Source: Arenicella xantha (GTDB lineage: Bacteria > Pseudomonadota > Gammaproteobacteria > Arenicellales > Arenicellaceae). Taken from it: a stretch of 64,000 bases of DNA. Numbering within the stretch: position 1 is the first letter of the stretch; each line of letters opens with the position of its first letter. The stretch lies in NCBI RefSeq assembly GCF_003315245.1, contig NZ_QNRT01000001.1, positions 1,323,035 through 1,387,034 of the forward strand, given 5' to 3'. Below the pieces are notes generated by a model, which was not told where the DNA came from, did not search any database, and saw only the letters and a list, made by a program, of their open reading frames with translations. A program made the position numbers and the translations under genes. This document shows, one piece after another, positions 18,411 to 27,226 of the stretch.

Positions 18411-20291
18411 ATGTTCCACACTGAATCTTATGATGTGATTGTTATCGGCGGAGGCCACGCCGGTACTGAAGCGGCGCTTGCGTCGGCACGAACTGGTGCG
18501 CGCACTCTACTGCTTACTCACAACATTGAAACCATCGGCCAAATGTCATGTAACCCAGCCATCGGTGGTATTGGCAAAGGCCACATTGTAAAAGAAATTG
18601 ATGCCATGGGCGGGGTTATGGCAGAGGCAGCCGACCAAGGCGGCATTCAGTTTCGAACGCTAAATGCCCGCAAAGGCCCAGCGGTACGAGCCACTCGTGC
18701 ACAAGCTGACCGAGTTTTGTATAAAGCGGCGGTGCGTGAAATGGTCGAAAACCAAGAGAATTTATCACTATTCCAACAGTCGGCTGATGACCTGATTATT
18801 GAGAATGATCGGGTAACCGGCGTCGTTACTCAAATGGGGCTTAAATTTAGAGCCAAAACGGTAGTGCTTACAACCGGCACCTTTTTGGGTGGCATTATTC
18901 ATATTGGGTTGCAAAATTTCCAAGGTGGTCGGGCCGGAGATCCGCCGTCAAATGCGTTGTCAACGCGCCTCAGAGAGCTGCCTTTCACGGTCGATCGACT
19001 GAAAACTGGCACACCAGCCCGATTAGATGCGCGATCAATTGATTTTTCGGTGATGGAAGCGCAACCTGGTGATACTCCGACGCCGGTATTTTCCTATATG
19101 GGCAATGCCTCACAGCATCCAGCACAAGTTAATTGCCACATTACCTACACCAACAGCAAAACGCATGATCTGATCCGTGCGGGCCTGGATCGCTCGCCAA
19201 TGTACAGTGGTGTAATTGAAGGGGTTGGGCCACGTTACTGCCCGTCTATAGAAGACAAAATTGTGCGGTTTGCGGATAAAGACTCACATCAGATTTTCGT
19301 CGAGCCAGAAGGGTTGAAGACGCATGAGGTGTACCCGAATGGGATTTCAACATCCCTACCCTACGACGTACAGCATGCTTTTATCCGTTCGATTAAAGGA
19401 TTTGAACAAGCGCAAATAGTTCGCCCTGGTTATGCCATCGAATACGACTTTTTCGATCCGCGTGGTTTAAAACCGACGCTCGAGACAAAATACATAGACG
19501 GCTTGTTTTTCGCGGGCCAGATCAACGGAACCACTGGCTATGAAGAAGCCGGTGGTCAGGGCTTAATCGCTGGCTTAAACGCAGCGCGTCAATCACGAGA
19601 TCAAGAAGGCTGGTATCCGACGCGCTCACAGGCATACATAGGTGTGTTAGTTGATGACTTGATCACCATGGGAACCAAAGAGCCGTATCGGATGTTCACC
19701 TCACGAGCAGAGTACCGACTTTTGCTCCGTGAGGACAACGCAGATTTGCGTTTAACTGAAAAAGCGCGCGAGCTGGGCTTGGTGAACGATGCCCGCTGGG
19801 CCGCTTTTAGTAACAAAAGAGAGTCTATTGAATTGGAGCAGCAGCGCCTAAAGACCACATGGTTACGGCCTGGCACGGTGCCGGACGAGTTAGCGCAACA
19901 AGTAGTTGGAAACGTATTAAAAAAAGAAGCCAATTTGATGGAGTTGCTGCGTCGGCCTGAAGCAACCTATCAAACCTTGATGACTTTGCCTGGTGCTGGC
20001 ACGCCCGTTGACGACCCTAGTGTGGCTGAGCAGCTGGAAATACAGGCAAAATATCACGGCTATATTGAACGTCAACAAGCCGAAGTTGAGAAGCAAAAAG
20101 GCCATGAGTTAACTATGTTGCGGGTCGATATGGATTATTCAGTGGTTAATGGACTATCAAACGAAGTGGCGCAGAAGTTAAATGAACACAAACCCACCAC
20201 TATCGGTCAGGCATCTCGTATCTCGGGTGTGACCCCTGCCGCGATCTCGCTACTGCTGGTGTATTTGAAAAAGCATGGGCGAGCAGCCTAG
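18411..20291 (+). CDS. mnmG: tRNA U34 carboxymethylaminomethyl synthase subunit MnmG (GidA)
   Basis: FAD-dependent partner of MnmE in wobble-uridine modification. 626 residues (E. coli 629). FAD-binding [16 protein letters not shown] at 12-27, then [13 protein letters not shown] near 45, [18 protein letters not shown] near 85, and [23 protein letters not shown] signature (GYEEAGGQG) near 373-381. The C terminus is the helical tRNA/MnmE-binding domain. It heads the mnmG-rsmG-parA-parB group. Unlike in most relatives it is separated from mnmE, here by the 6.9-kb lipase region. Confidence 0.98.
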   Translation: MFHTESYDVIVIGGGHAGTEAALASARTGARTLLLTHNIETIGQMSCNPAIGGIGKGHIVKEIDAMGGVMAEAADQGGIQFRTLNARKGPAVRATRAQADRVLYKAAVREMVENQENLSLFQQSADDLIIENDRVTGVVTQMGLKFRAKTVVLTTGTFLGGIIHIGLQNFQGGRAGDPPSNALSTRLRELPFTVDRLKTGTPARLDARSIDFSVMEAQPGDTPTPVFSYMGNASQHPAQVNCHITYTNSKTHDLIRAGLDRSPMYSGVIEGVGPRYCPSIEDKIVRFADKDSHQIFVEPEGLKTHEVYPNGISTSLPYDVQHAFIRSIKGFEQAQIVRPGYAIEYDFFDPRGLKPTLETKYIDGLFFAGQINGTTGYEEAGGQGLIAGLNAARQSRDQEGWYPTRSQAYIGVLVDDLITMGTKEPYRMFTSRAEYRLLLREDNADLRLTEKARELGLVNDARWAAFSNKRESIELEQQRLKTTWLRPGTVPDELAQQVVGNVLKKEANLMELLRRPEATYQTLMTLPGAGTPVDDPSVAEQLEIQAKYHGYIERQQAEVEKQKGHELTMLRVDMDYSVVNGLSNEVAQKLNEHKPTTIGQASRISGVTPAAISLLLVYLKKHGRAA

Positions 20292-20373
20292 TTATTTCAC
20301 TATCTGAGCATTAAGCCTGGTGTTTCTAAAAATGGCGAAAACATGGCCTTTTCTATGCAATGCTGTATTAAGT

Positions 20374-20402
20374 TTCTGTTCGAATCAGGCTTAGCCTATA
20401 AT
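20374..20402 (+). promoter_or_regulatory. Sigma-70-type promoter for rsmG-parA-parB
   Basis: -35 TTCTGT (20374-20379), 17-bp spacer, -10 TATAAT (20397-20402), about 57 bp upstream of the rsmG ATG. It would allow rsmG-parAB expression independent of mnmG. Confidence 0.6.
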
Positions 20403-20459
20403 CAGCGACCGAGTTTTGTTCTTTTGGGGCGCTTTTAACGCTGGGTAGATAAAACCGAC

Positions 20460-21119
20460 ATGAATGATTTTCAAACAAAACAAGAGCAGCACGCGTATTT
20501 AGCCGGCCGTATAAAGTCTGGACTGGATACGCTTGATGTTAGCTATGGCGAAGAAGCCATCGATAAGCTTGTCGTCTTTATGGAGTTATTGGCTGAGTGG
20601 AATAAAACTCACAATTTAACTGCCGTTGACGATTTAGAGGAAATGCTCAGCGTCCATATCTTTGATTGCGCGAGCATTCGGCCGTATGTGAAAGGCGCTT
20701 CGTTACTGGATGTAGGGAGTGGTGCTGGCTTGCCCGGTATGATTTTAGCGATTTTGTCACCGGCTTTGGCTGTGACATCAGTGGAGGCGCGGAATAAAAA
20801 AGCGCAATTTCAGATGTATGCGGCGAATAAGTTACAGCTTAAAAACTTCACTGTAGAAAACGTACGAATTGAGGATTTTCATCCTAAGGAAAAGTTTGGC
20901 ATGATTACCGCTAGAGCTTTTTCCAGCATTGAAAACTTCGTTAATGGCTCGCGCGGAGCGATAGCGCCAAATGGTCGATGGTTGGCCATGAAAGGGGTTG
21001 TTCCGAAAGAAGAGTTGAAAGTTCTCAAGAAGCTAAACCTAAAATTTGATACCTTTGCACTTAAAGTTCCTGAGCTGGACGCGCAACGCAACTTAATTGT
21101 GATTAGCGCACCTAAATAA
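20460..21119 (+). CDS. rsmG: 16S rRNA (guanine527-N7)-methyltransferase RsmG (GidB)
   Basis: Methylates G527 of 16S rRNA using S-adenosylmethionine. 219 residues (E. coli 207). SAM-binding glycine motif LLDVGSGAGLPGMILAI near 82-98, and the preceding WNKTHNLTAV segment near 46 is characteristic. The C terminus has the MKGVVPKEEL and RNLIVISAPK blocks. It ends 7 bp before parA. Confidence 0.95.
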   Translation: MNDFQTKQEQHAYLAGRIKSGLDTLDVSYGEEAIDKLVVFMELLAEWNKTHNLTAVDDLEEMLSVHIFDCASIRPYVKGASLLDVGSGAGLPGMILAILSPALAVTSVEARNKKAQFQMYAANKLQLKNFTVENVRIEDFHPKEKFGMITARAFSSIENFVNGSRGAIAPNGRWLAMKGVVPKEELKVLKKLNLKFDTFALKVPELDAQRNLIVISAPK

Positions 21120-21126
21120 TCCGACT

Positions 21127-21906
21127 ATGGCAAAAGTAATATCTGTTACTAATCAAAAGGGTGGAGTAGGTAAAACCACGACAAGTATTAACTTATCTGC
21201 CGCGCTGGTTAAGCGTGGAAAGCGGATATTGTTGCTCGACATGGACCCACAGGGAAATGCCAGTGTCGGTCTGGGTGTTGATACCTCTGAGTTAGAAAAC
21301 ACGATTTACGACGTTTTATTAGGCGAAGCCACGGCGCGTGATGCAATTGTGCAAACCGACAGTGGTGTCGATGTAATGACCGCCAATGGCGACTTGGCCG
21401 GCGCGCAAGTCGAGTTATTGAACGAGATTGGCCGGGAGTTGCGGCTCAAGAAAGCGTTGGTCGAAGTGCTGCCTGATTACGATTATGTTTTTATTGATTG
21501 TCCGCCGGCGCTCAACGTATTAACGATAAACGCATTGGTAGCCTCTCATTCGGTGATGATTCCAATGCAATGCGAATATTTTGCGCTGGAAGGATTAAGT
21601 GCGCTAATTTCGACCATTCGAGCGATTCGTGAAACGCTTAATCCGAGTTTAAAAATTGAAGGTTTGTTGCGCACTATGTTCGATAAACGCAACAGTTTAT
21701 CTGGCGAGGTGAGCCGTCAGTTAGAGACGCACTTTGGCAATAAGGTTTATGACACCGTGGTGCCGCGAAACGTGCGCTTAGCCGAGGCTCCAAGTTATGG
21801 TGAGCCAGCGATCAGTTACTCGCCGCAGTCCAAAGGGGCACGCTCTTATCTACTATTGGCGGATGAAATTCTTAAAATTGCCGCCGCTAAAACCACTTCT
21901 GCGTAA
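21127..21906 (+). CDS. parA: Chromosome partitioning ATPase ParA (Soj)
   Basis: Walker-type ATPase that moves ParB-parS complexes to segregate origins. 259 residues. Deviant Walker A KGGVGKTTTSINL starting near residue 10, switch I DMDPQGNAS near 39, Walker B DYVFIDCPPAL near 120, and VPRNVRLAEAPSYGEP near 215 typical of chromosomal Soj proteins. It lies 6 bp before parB; the parS sites are at 3833 and 3939. Confidence 0.97.
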   Translation: MAKVISVTNQKGGVGKTTTSINLSAALVKRGKRILLLDMDPQGNASVGLGVDTSELENTIYDVLLGEATARDAIVQTDSGVDVMTANGDLAGAQVELLNEIGRELRLKKALVEVLPDYDYVFIDCPPALNVLTINALVASHSVMIPMQCEYFALEGLSALISTIRAIRETLNPSLKIEGLLRTMFDKRNSLSGEVSRQLETHFGNKVYDTVVPRNVRLAEAPSYGEPAISYSPQSKGARSYLLLADEILKIAAAKTTSA

Positions 21907-21912
21907 ATACCC

Positions 21913-22782
21913 ATGACGAGCAAAAAGAGAAAACGTTTAGGTCGAGGGCTCGAAGCCCTATTGGGTAACACTGAACCCTCAACGGATGGCGAGGTTAGTC
22001 GCGCATCTATTACCTCTGCACCGAATAATCTGCCAATTGAGAAGCTACAACCTGGGCAGTATCAACCGCGAACTCGGATGGATCAGGAGTCGCTTGAAGA
22101 GCTGGCCTCGTCGATAAAGTCGCAAGGGATCATTCAGCCTATATTGGTACGTCCTGTAGCGGGCGATAAGTATGAAATTATTGCTGGTGAACGGCGTTGG
22201 CGAGCGGCGCAAATTGCTCAGCTTGATGAAGTTCCGGTACTCGTTCGTAACATCCCAGATGAAGCGACCTTAGCGGTTGCGTTGATCGAAAATATTCAGC
22301 GCGAAAATCTTAACCCAGTCGAAGAAGCGGTTGGCTTAAAACGCTTGATGGACGAGTTTGAGTTAACTCATGAAGAGATGGCAAAAAGTGTGGGTCGATC
22401 GCGCGCAGCGGTTACTAACCTACTGCGTCTATTGAGCTTAAGTCATGGTGCTAAGCAATTATTGGAGCACGGGAAAATAGAGATGGGTCATGCTCGGGCG
22501 TTATTAGGCCTGCCGATAGAACAACAGGATTTCGCTGCTGCGGAGGTGTATTCTAAGCGTTTATCGGTGCGTCAAACCGAGGCCTTAGTTCGTGCTTATG
22601 CAAATCCCAAGAAGAAGACCAGTAAGCCATCCAAATCGGCTGATGTGCGTGGCCTTGAAGAGCAGTTAGGCGAAACCTTAGGAACTCGCGTTTCGCTGGA
22701 AGATAAAAACGGTAAGGGCAAGTTGATTATCGAATATAAGAATCTTGATGTGTTAGACGGCATCCTTGCCCATATTAAATAG
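21913..22782 (+). CDS. parB: Chromosome partitioning protein ParB (Spo0J)
   Basis: CTP-dependent clamp that loads at parS. 289 residues. Basic N terminus with KRLGRGLEALLG, the N-terminal nucleotide-binding motifs LQPGQYQPRTRM near 46 and GERRWRAAQIAQ near 96 (GERR motif), ENIQRENLNPVEEA near 129, and a central helix-turn-helix with VGRSRAAVTNLLRLL near 160. The C terminus is a dimer domain. In most relatives atpI follows directly; here 6.3 kb of other genes intervene. Confidence 0.97.
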   Translation: MTSKKRKRLGRGLEALLGNTEPSTDGEVSRASITSAPNNLPIEKLQPGQYQPRTRMDQESLEELASSIKSQGIIQPILVRPVAGDKYEIIAGERRWRAAQIAQLDEVPVLVRNIPDEATLAVALIENIQRENLNPVEEAVGLKRLMDEFELTHEEMAKSVGRSRAAVTNLLRLLSLSHGAKQLLEHGKIEMGHARALLGLPIEQQDFAAAEVYSKRLSVRQTEALVRAYANPKKKTSKPSKSADVRGLEEQLGETLGTRVSLEDKNGKGKLIIEYKNLDVLDGILAHIK

Positions 22783-22801
22783 CCTAATTTTGGCTATTTA
22801 A
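22775..22801 (+). terminator. Weak hairpin at the end of parB
   Basis: Perfect 10-bp inverted repeat TTAAATAGCC/GGCTATTTAA overlapping the parB stop codon, loop 7 nt. There is no T run after it, so it may stabilise the 3' end or be a weak bidirectional terminator against the convergent gene at 22835. Confidence 0.4.
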
Positions 22802-22834
22802 TGACGCTGATTTACGGTGCTAGCAGCACTAGAC

Positions 22835-23218
22835 CTATTTCAGTGACCGTAAGAATAATCCTAGTCCGCCCACGGCCAGCACTAAAATAACGATTAAGTC
22901 GAATGCACTCATGGCGCGGAAAGTGAATTGAATAGACGATATTACGCCAAACACTAAGGCTATTAAAGACCCGCCAGCCAATAACCAGCCGGCCCAATTT
23001 CGTGCGTTGTAAAATATAATGCCAACGCCGAACATAAAGGGAATCATGATCATACCGCTGGTGATACCCATGCTACCTATGCCATATAAACGTGCACCAA
23101 AACCAAAATGGCTGTAGACGTTTATCGAATTGAGCAGCAAGTAGACGCCACCACACATCATGGCTAAACCTATAAAAAATAGTCCTAGCCCACCATTAGT
23201 GCCACCAGCTCCACGCAT
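22835..23218 (-). CDS. Small polytopic membrane protein, unknown function
   Basis: 127 residues with about four hydrophobic helices: 10-28, 45-68, 74-92 and 104-122. The N terminus is glycine-rich and no catalytic or binding motif is visible. A good ribosome site (GAGGAA) lies before the ATG. It follows the M50-like gene on the same strand with a 75-bp gap and may be cotranscribed. I do not recognise the family. Confidence 0.7.
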   Translation of the reverse strand: MRGAGGTNGGLGLFFIGLAMMCGGVYLLLNSINVYSHFGFGARLYGIGSMGITSGMIMIPFMFGVGIIFYNARNWAGWLLAGGSLIALVFGVISSIQFTFRAMSAFDLIVILVLAVGGLGLFLRSLK

Positions 23219-23293
23219 AGTAATTTCCTCATTGTCGATGTTATATTTATTAGCGGCGTACAGCTTAGCAACACAACTCTCTGGATGATAGCG

Positions 23294-24001
23294 TCATCGT
23301 AAATACACTCGACGTAGGCTAAACCAGAAAATACTGAGCGCCAAAATGGCGATAATAGTACCCCATAAAAGATGACTACCGCCGATTGCTTGAGCGATTG
23401 CGCTGGTGTCCGAGTGACGTATTACACCATTTACCGATGCGCCTGGTGAGAATAGATAACTCAATGTGCGAGTCACCGTGTCGACTAACATGTGAACACC
23501 AATAAATTGAATTAAAAACTGGTGTAAACCGGGCCGACGCTGGCGTGCTAACCATAGAAACCCCAAGCCCATTAGCCCCATTACGGTCAAGCCGAAAATT
23601 GAGCGTATCCACAGCACGCAACTTACCAGAATAACGATACTTAGAATCAAAAACAGCCGAGATGACGAGGTGGTCGAGCGCCCGGCTACTATCAATGCGC
23701 CGCCAAACAATGCCGGTGCTAATAGGCCGCCGGTCGCTACTAATGCACTGCGCCAACCGCCTGATGGTAGGCGCATCTGTGCCAGTCCAGCGGCGTCGGA
23801 GTACAGCTCCATCTGAATAAATTTTCCACCAACTAACATCGCGGTTAAACCATGACCTAGCTCGTGAATAAAGGTGGTTAGGATGACAAATGGCCATTGG
23901 ATCAAGCGCCCTATTGGGAACAGTGATAGGACGAAGAATACTAGTCCGGCTAGTAGCAATAAGGCGGCGGCGCGGCGGCGCGCCGATGATCGGTTTGTCA
24001 T
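23294..24001 (-). CDS. M50-like integral membrane metalloprotease
   Basis: 235 residues with about six membrane segments. The zinc motif HELGH (H46, E47, H50) sits in the second hydrophobic region (FIHELGHGLTAMLVGG), as in site-2-protease-like M50B proteins. No PDZ domain is present, which favours the short M50 class over RseP. A likely third ligand region is HMLVDTVTRT. The substrate is unknown. A longer overlapping frame on the same strand (23376-24011) lacks family features and is ignored. Confidence 0.8.
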   Translation of the reverse strand: MTNRSSARRRAAALLLLAGLVFFVLSLFPIGRLIQWPFVILTTFIHELGHGLTAMLVGGKFIQMELYSDAAGLAQMRLPSGGWRSALVATGGLLAPALFGGALIVAGRSTTSSSRLFLILSIVILVSCVLWIRSIFGLTVMGLMGLGFLWLARQRRPGLHQFLIQFIGVHMLVDTVTRTLSYLFSPGASVNGVIRHSDTSAIAQAIGGSHLLWGTIIAILALSIFWFSLRRVYLR

Positions 24002-24153
24002 TGAGTATCAATGTGTCGAGTGGCTAATTGTCTATTAAAACATTAGCTACAAAAACAGACTACCCAATATTAGTAACCGGGTGAGAAGAGAAAAAGTTTC
24101 AAACGCTGTGCCTACTAAAAATTGGGTAAGTAACTAGTTTTAGGAATACATCA

Positions 24154-24200
24154 AAAGGGTGGGCCCTGCTGTTGTTAAAAATGGGTTGTCCCCACCCTTT
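24154..24200 (-). terminator. Possible terminator after the 24217 beta-helix gene
   Basis: Perfect 10-bp G/C-rich inverted repeat (24154-24163 with 24191-24200, arm AAAGGGTGGG). On the minus strand the distal arm ends in CCCTTTT. The 27-nt loop is long for a canonical terminator. Confidence 0.4.
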
Positions 24201-24216
24201 CGTGATGTCATGACCG

Positions 24217-25206
24217 TTACGACGACATGCCTGGAAAGCAATAGGAATCAGCTAAGAAACCTTTCGGTGTAGTTATTGCATAACACAAGCTTGCGCCAGC
24301 ACCAAAATCAAATGATGTGCTCACGTTGATATGGTTGTGATACATCAAGAGTACCGATGTCGATGTGGTTGCATTATTAACTAGATCGCCGCTGGTATCG
24401 ATGGAGGTGGCAGAAATGCTAGAGTGTCGTATGGTTAGTTCGGAGTCATTGAAAATGTTTAATACGGGCTTGTTTGTACTAGTGTTGTCGATAGTTGAGC
24501 TCTCGATAAGTACCACGCTATTTGTACCAACGTTTACTGTATTGTCGGTATTGGACGCTAACGCACTATTGCGAACCATAATATCGTTGTTTGAGCCTTG
24601 TGCAGATAGTGCACGATCGCCTGCGTTAACGATGGCATTGTTGACCAGCACATTCTCTGTATCGTTATGTATGCGAATGCCGTCCTCGTCATCGGTGAGA
24701 ACCTGTATGTTTTGAATAATTACGTTGTCACCGGAGGGAACCACTGCTCCACTGCTAGAACCAGAGCTGCTGTCTTCGATAGTTAAATCCGACAATGTGT
24801 TGTTTCCAGCAAGATCAATGGCGCGGTGGTGTGAGGCGGTTCCAGCGCTATACACAATGCTCACGCCCATGCCGCTGCCGCGCAGTGAGACATAGTCTGG
24901 CAGTATTATTCCAGCAGACCCCACATCAAACTGGCCAGGTTCCAACCAAATAACCCATCGATTAGATGTTGATGGAGAACTGATTTGATCTAGAGCGGTT
25001 AACACGGCTTGTCCATTTTCCGCGGCCGAACCGGATCCACCAACAATAATGGTTCGGTCAAAAGTGTCAATTTCTTGTACCACGGAATCGCCTGCCATGG
25101 GGATTACAACGACTTTGTTCTGTGCCAGCACGGTATTCGGTAAGCTGCATATCAAGAATAGGTTTGCTAACAAAATCGTTCGTTGAAAACATTGTGGTTT
25201 GATCAT
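24217..25206 (-). CDS. Exported right-handed beta-helix protein
   Basis: 329 residues. Signal peptide about 1-28 (cleavage after VLAQ or nearby). Low-complexity S/N/D/V-rich repeats of roughly 22-24 residues carry the N-x-(I/V) ladder of parallel beta-helices: NTLSDLTIEDSS, NVIIQNIQVLTDD, NVLVNNAIVNAG, NDIMVRNSALAS, SVVLIESSTI. The segment WVIWLEPGQFDVGSAGIILP resembles the start of pectate-lyase-like folds. No catalytic residues can be assigned. A pair of cysteines near the end may close the helix. Same strand as the beta-helix gene at 25368; the two share a fold type but not obvious close identity. Confidence 0.75.
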   Translation of the reverse strand: MIKPQCFQRTILLANLFLICSLPNTVLAQNKVVVIPMAGDSVVQEIDTFDRTIIVGGSGSAAENGQAVLTALDQISSPSTSNRWVIWLEPGQFDVGSAGIILPDYVSLRGSGMGVSIVYSAGTASHHRAIDLAGNNTLSDLTIEDSSSGSSSGAVVPSGDNVIIQNIQVLTDDEDGIRIHNDTENVLVNNAIVNAGDRALSAQGSNNDIMVRNSALASNTDNTVNVGTNSVVLIESSTIDNTSTNKPVLNIFNDSELTIRHSSISATSIDTSGDLVNNATTSTSVLLMYHNHINVSTSFDFGAGASLCYAITTPKGFLADSYCFPGMSS

Positions 25207-25367
25207 GATGAACTCTTTATAGGCTAAGTGTTTAGTCGGTAATATCGCGATACAGCTCGATATTTTGCGTTAACAGAATGAGGAGCGGTTAAGGCTGGTG
25301 ACCAGACCCAGTTTAAAGACCAAGGGCGATATGCTCAAACGGCCAAATGACCGTCTTGTTAGTGAAC

Positions 25368-26384
25368 TCAGTAATGATTGTTTGTGCCGTTGTCATCAAT
25401 GGCGCTATCTGTGTCGATAAAAACATTGTTGCGGAGGTAAGAACTGTGTGCGTCATGTTCAAGTCGGATGCGTCCCGAGTTACTGATAAAGCGATTGTCC
25501 GTTATGCCTGTACCGACTACTTCTGCGCTCGACACCGAACCCAAGCCGAGTAAGATAAGCTGGCCCATGTTGACCACGGAGTTGCTGATAAAGCGATTCT
25601 TTAAGCTGCGAGTTTGGTCGCTTGCCAGACATGGGCCGCCAGCATTTGCTAAAACTGTCAGAGCGTATTGATCGCCACCTTGAATCGAATTACCTGACAT
25701 CAAGTTATAGGATGAATTGTTGAGTCTGACTGAGCTGTTACCAGATGTTTCTAAGATTCGATTATTGATTAGTTTGTTGTTGTCTGAGTGGTTTAGGTGG
25801 ATAGCGTAGTCGACACTTTTCCAAACAAGGTTGTTACTTATCGTGTTTTTGTTGGTTTTGTCACCGCATAGTTCAATGCCAGTTTGCGCTTGATAAAACT
25901 CGTTATTGTCGATCACATTCTGCTGACTAGTTAAGGTGGCTCGCGTGTTTTTGATAGATACGCCGGCACTTGAGGTTCGTATAAAGTCGTTATGCGCAAC
26001 ATAGCCATTGCTAGCTGAAGAAATAATCACGCCGAATCCACCTTCGTAGAATGTGACGTTGTCTACGGTCAAATAGTGGCTGCGCATAGAGTTAACCCCA
26101 GCCCAAAAACCTTTAATAGCACCGTTTCTAATGGTTACTCCTTTGTATCCAAAAATCGATATGCCTGCTAAATCACCGGTTCCTGAAACAGTATGGCCGT
26201 TGAGGTCAATTGTAACGCCGTCGGCAAATACTTCTAACGCGGTGTAGCCGGTGTCACAGAACAGATCTTCAGTTAATGTGATGTTGCCGAATACTCCATC
26301 ACCGCAACTGACCGCTTGGACGATCTTTGGCGTGGCTAAGATAGTTGAGATGAAAATTAATAAGAAAATTTTGTGTAGGGTCAT
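25368..26384 (-). CDS. Exported NosD-like right-handed beta-helix protein
   Basis: 338 residues. Signal peptide about 1-24, then SCGDGVFGNITLTEDLFC with two cysteines. The VTIDLNGHTVSG turn and repeated N-x-(I/F) coils (NGYVAHNDFIRT, NVIDNNEFYQAQTGIEL, NTISNNLVWKS, NKLINNRILETSGN, NLMSGNSIQGG) are the NosD/periplasmic copper-binding type parallel beta-helix repeat. A strong GGAG ribosome site lies 8 nt before the ATG. The function is likely polysaccharide binding or cleavage, or a surface structure, and is not determined. It is divergent from the response regulator at 26582. Confidence 0.78.
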   Translation of the reverse strand: MTLHKIFLLIFISTILATPKIVQAVSCGDGVFGNITLTEDLFCDTGYTALEVFADGVTIDLNGHTVSGTGDLAGISIFGYKGVTIRNGAIKGFWAGVNSMRSHYLTVDNVTFYEGGFGVIISSASNGYVAHNDFIRTSSAGVSIKNTRATLTSQQNVIDNNEFYQAQTGIELCGDKTNKNTISNNLVWKSVDYAIHLNHSDNNKLINNRILETSGNSSVRLNNSSYNLMSGNSIQGGDQYALTVLANAGGPCLASDQTRSLKNRFISNSVVNMGQLILLGLGSVSSAEVVGTGITDNRFISNSGRIRLEHDAHSSYLRNNVFIDTDSAIDDNGTNNHY

Positions 26385-26581
26385 GTTAACGCTCCTTTGA
26401 TTAAGGTCGATACTCGGTAGACGAGCCAGTTGGCCAAGGTGTTATTTTGTTAGCCTGCATCTTGTACGCTTTATTATGTCGTGCTCGCAATTTACAGCAA
26501 CGGGCCATTTGACCACTTTGGTTATGCTCAACCTCTCTGCTATGGTGTCGTTGTACTAGACTCTTTGTTCGTTGATCTATA

Positions 26582-27226
26582 ATGACTAATGCCAATTACC
26601 GAGTGCTAATTATTGACGACCATAAGCTGTTCGCTGATGGTCTCAAGTTGATTTTGCACAGTGCACAAGAGATAGCAGAGGTGGATATTGCTAGTGATGC
26701 TTTTGTGCTGCTCAGTGACAAAGAAAAGCTCTTAAGCTACGACCTTGTTTTGATTGACCTGCATATGCCGCGGTTTAGTGGGTTTGGATTTTTGACGGCC
26801 TTGAAAACACAGTCACTACCCGTAAACGTGGCGGTGATCTCCGGTACCGAGAAAAAATCCGAAATAGAGCGTGCAATCTTGCTGGGAGCCCGTGGGTTTA
26901 TTCCCAAAGATAGCGAGAGCGTGGAGCTCAATCAGGCTGTGGCGCAGCTGTTGTCGGGTAAGCGCTACCTGCCCCAGCAATGGCTAGGTGAAATAGATTG
27001 GCTGCCGCCTGAAACCAAAGAAACAGTCAAATCACACCCGTTGACGGTACGTCAACTTCAGGTGTTAGAGTTGATGAGAGATGGTATGCAGAATAAACAA
27101 ATTGCACTAATTCTCGGGGTCAGCACCTCTTCAGTCAAAGGCCATATAGAGTTGCTATTTAAAAACCTTAACGTCAATAACCGAACCGCCTGTGTGCAAG
27201 CTGCACGAGAAGCTCGACTTATCTAG
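26582..27226 (+). CDS. NarL/FixJ-type response regulator
   Basis: 214 residues. Receiver domain 1-125 with acidic pocket D12/D13, phosphoacceptor D59 in LVLIDLHMP, and a conserved lysine in RGFIPKDSE near 103. LuxR-type HTH at about 150-210: LTVRQLQVLELMRDGMQNKQ and SSVKGHIELLFKNLNV. Binds DNA as a dimer when phosphorylated. It is convergent with the hybrid kinase at 27223, its likely partner. It is divergent from the beta-helix genes, which are candidate targets (inference). Confidence 0.9.
   Translation: MTNANYRVLIIDDHKLFADGLKLILHSAQEIAEVDIASDAFVLLSDKEKLLSYDLVLIDLHMPRFSGFGFLTALKTQSLPVNVAVISGTEKKSEIERAILLGARGFIPKDSESVELNQAVAQLLSGKRYLPQQWLGEIDWLPPETKETVKSHPLTVRQLQVLELMRDGMQNKQIALILGVSTSSVKGHIELLFKNLNVNNRTACVQAAREARLI

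Noticed and set aside
18412..18430. Possible third parS at the mnmG start
   Set aside because: Only the left half (TGTTCCAC) matches; the right half is unrelated.
23376..24011. 211-residue ORF overlapping the M50-like gene on the same strand
   Set aside because: Composition is rich in R/S/H with no fold-like pattern; the overlapping frame has the HELGH motif and membrane helices.
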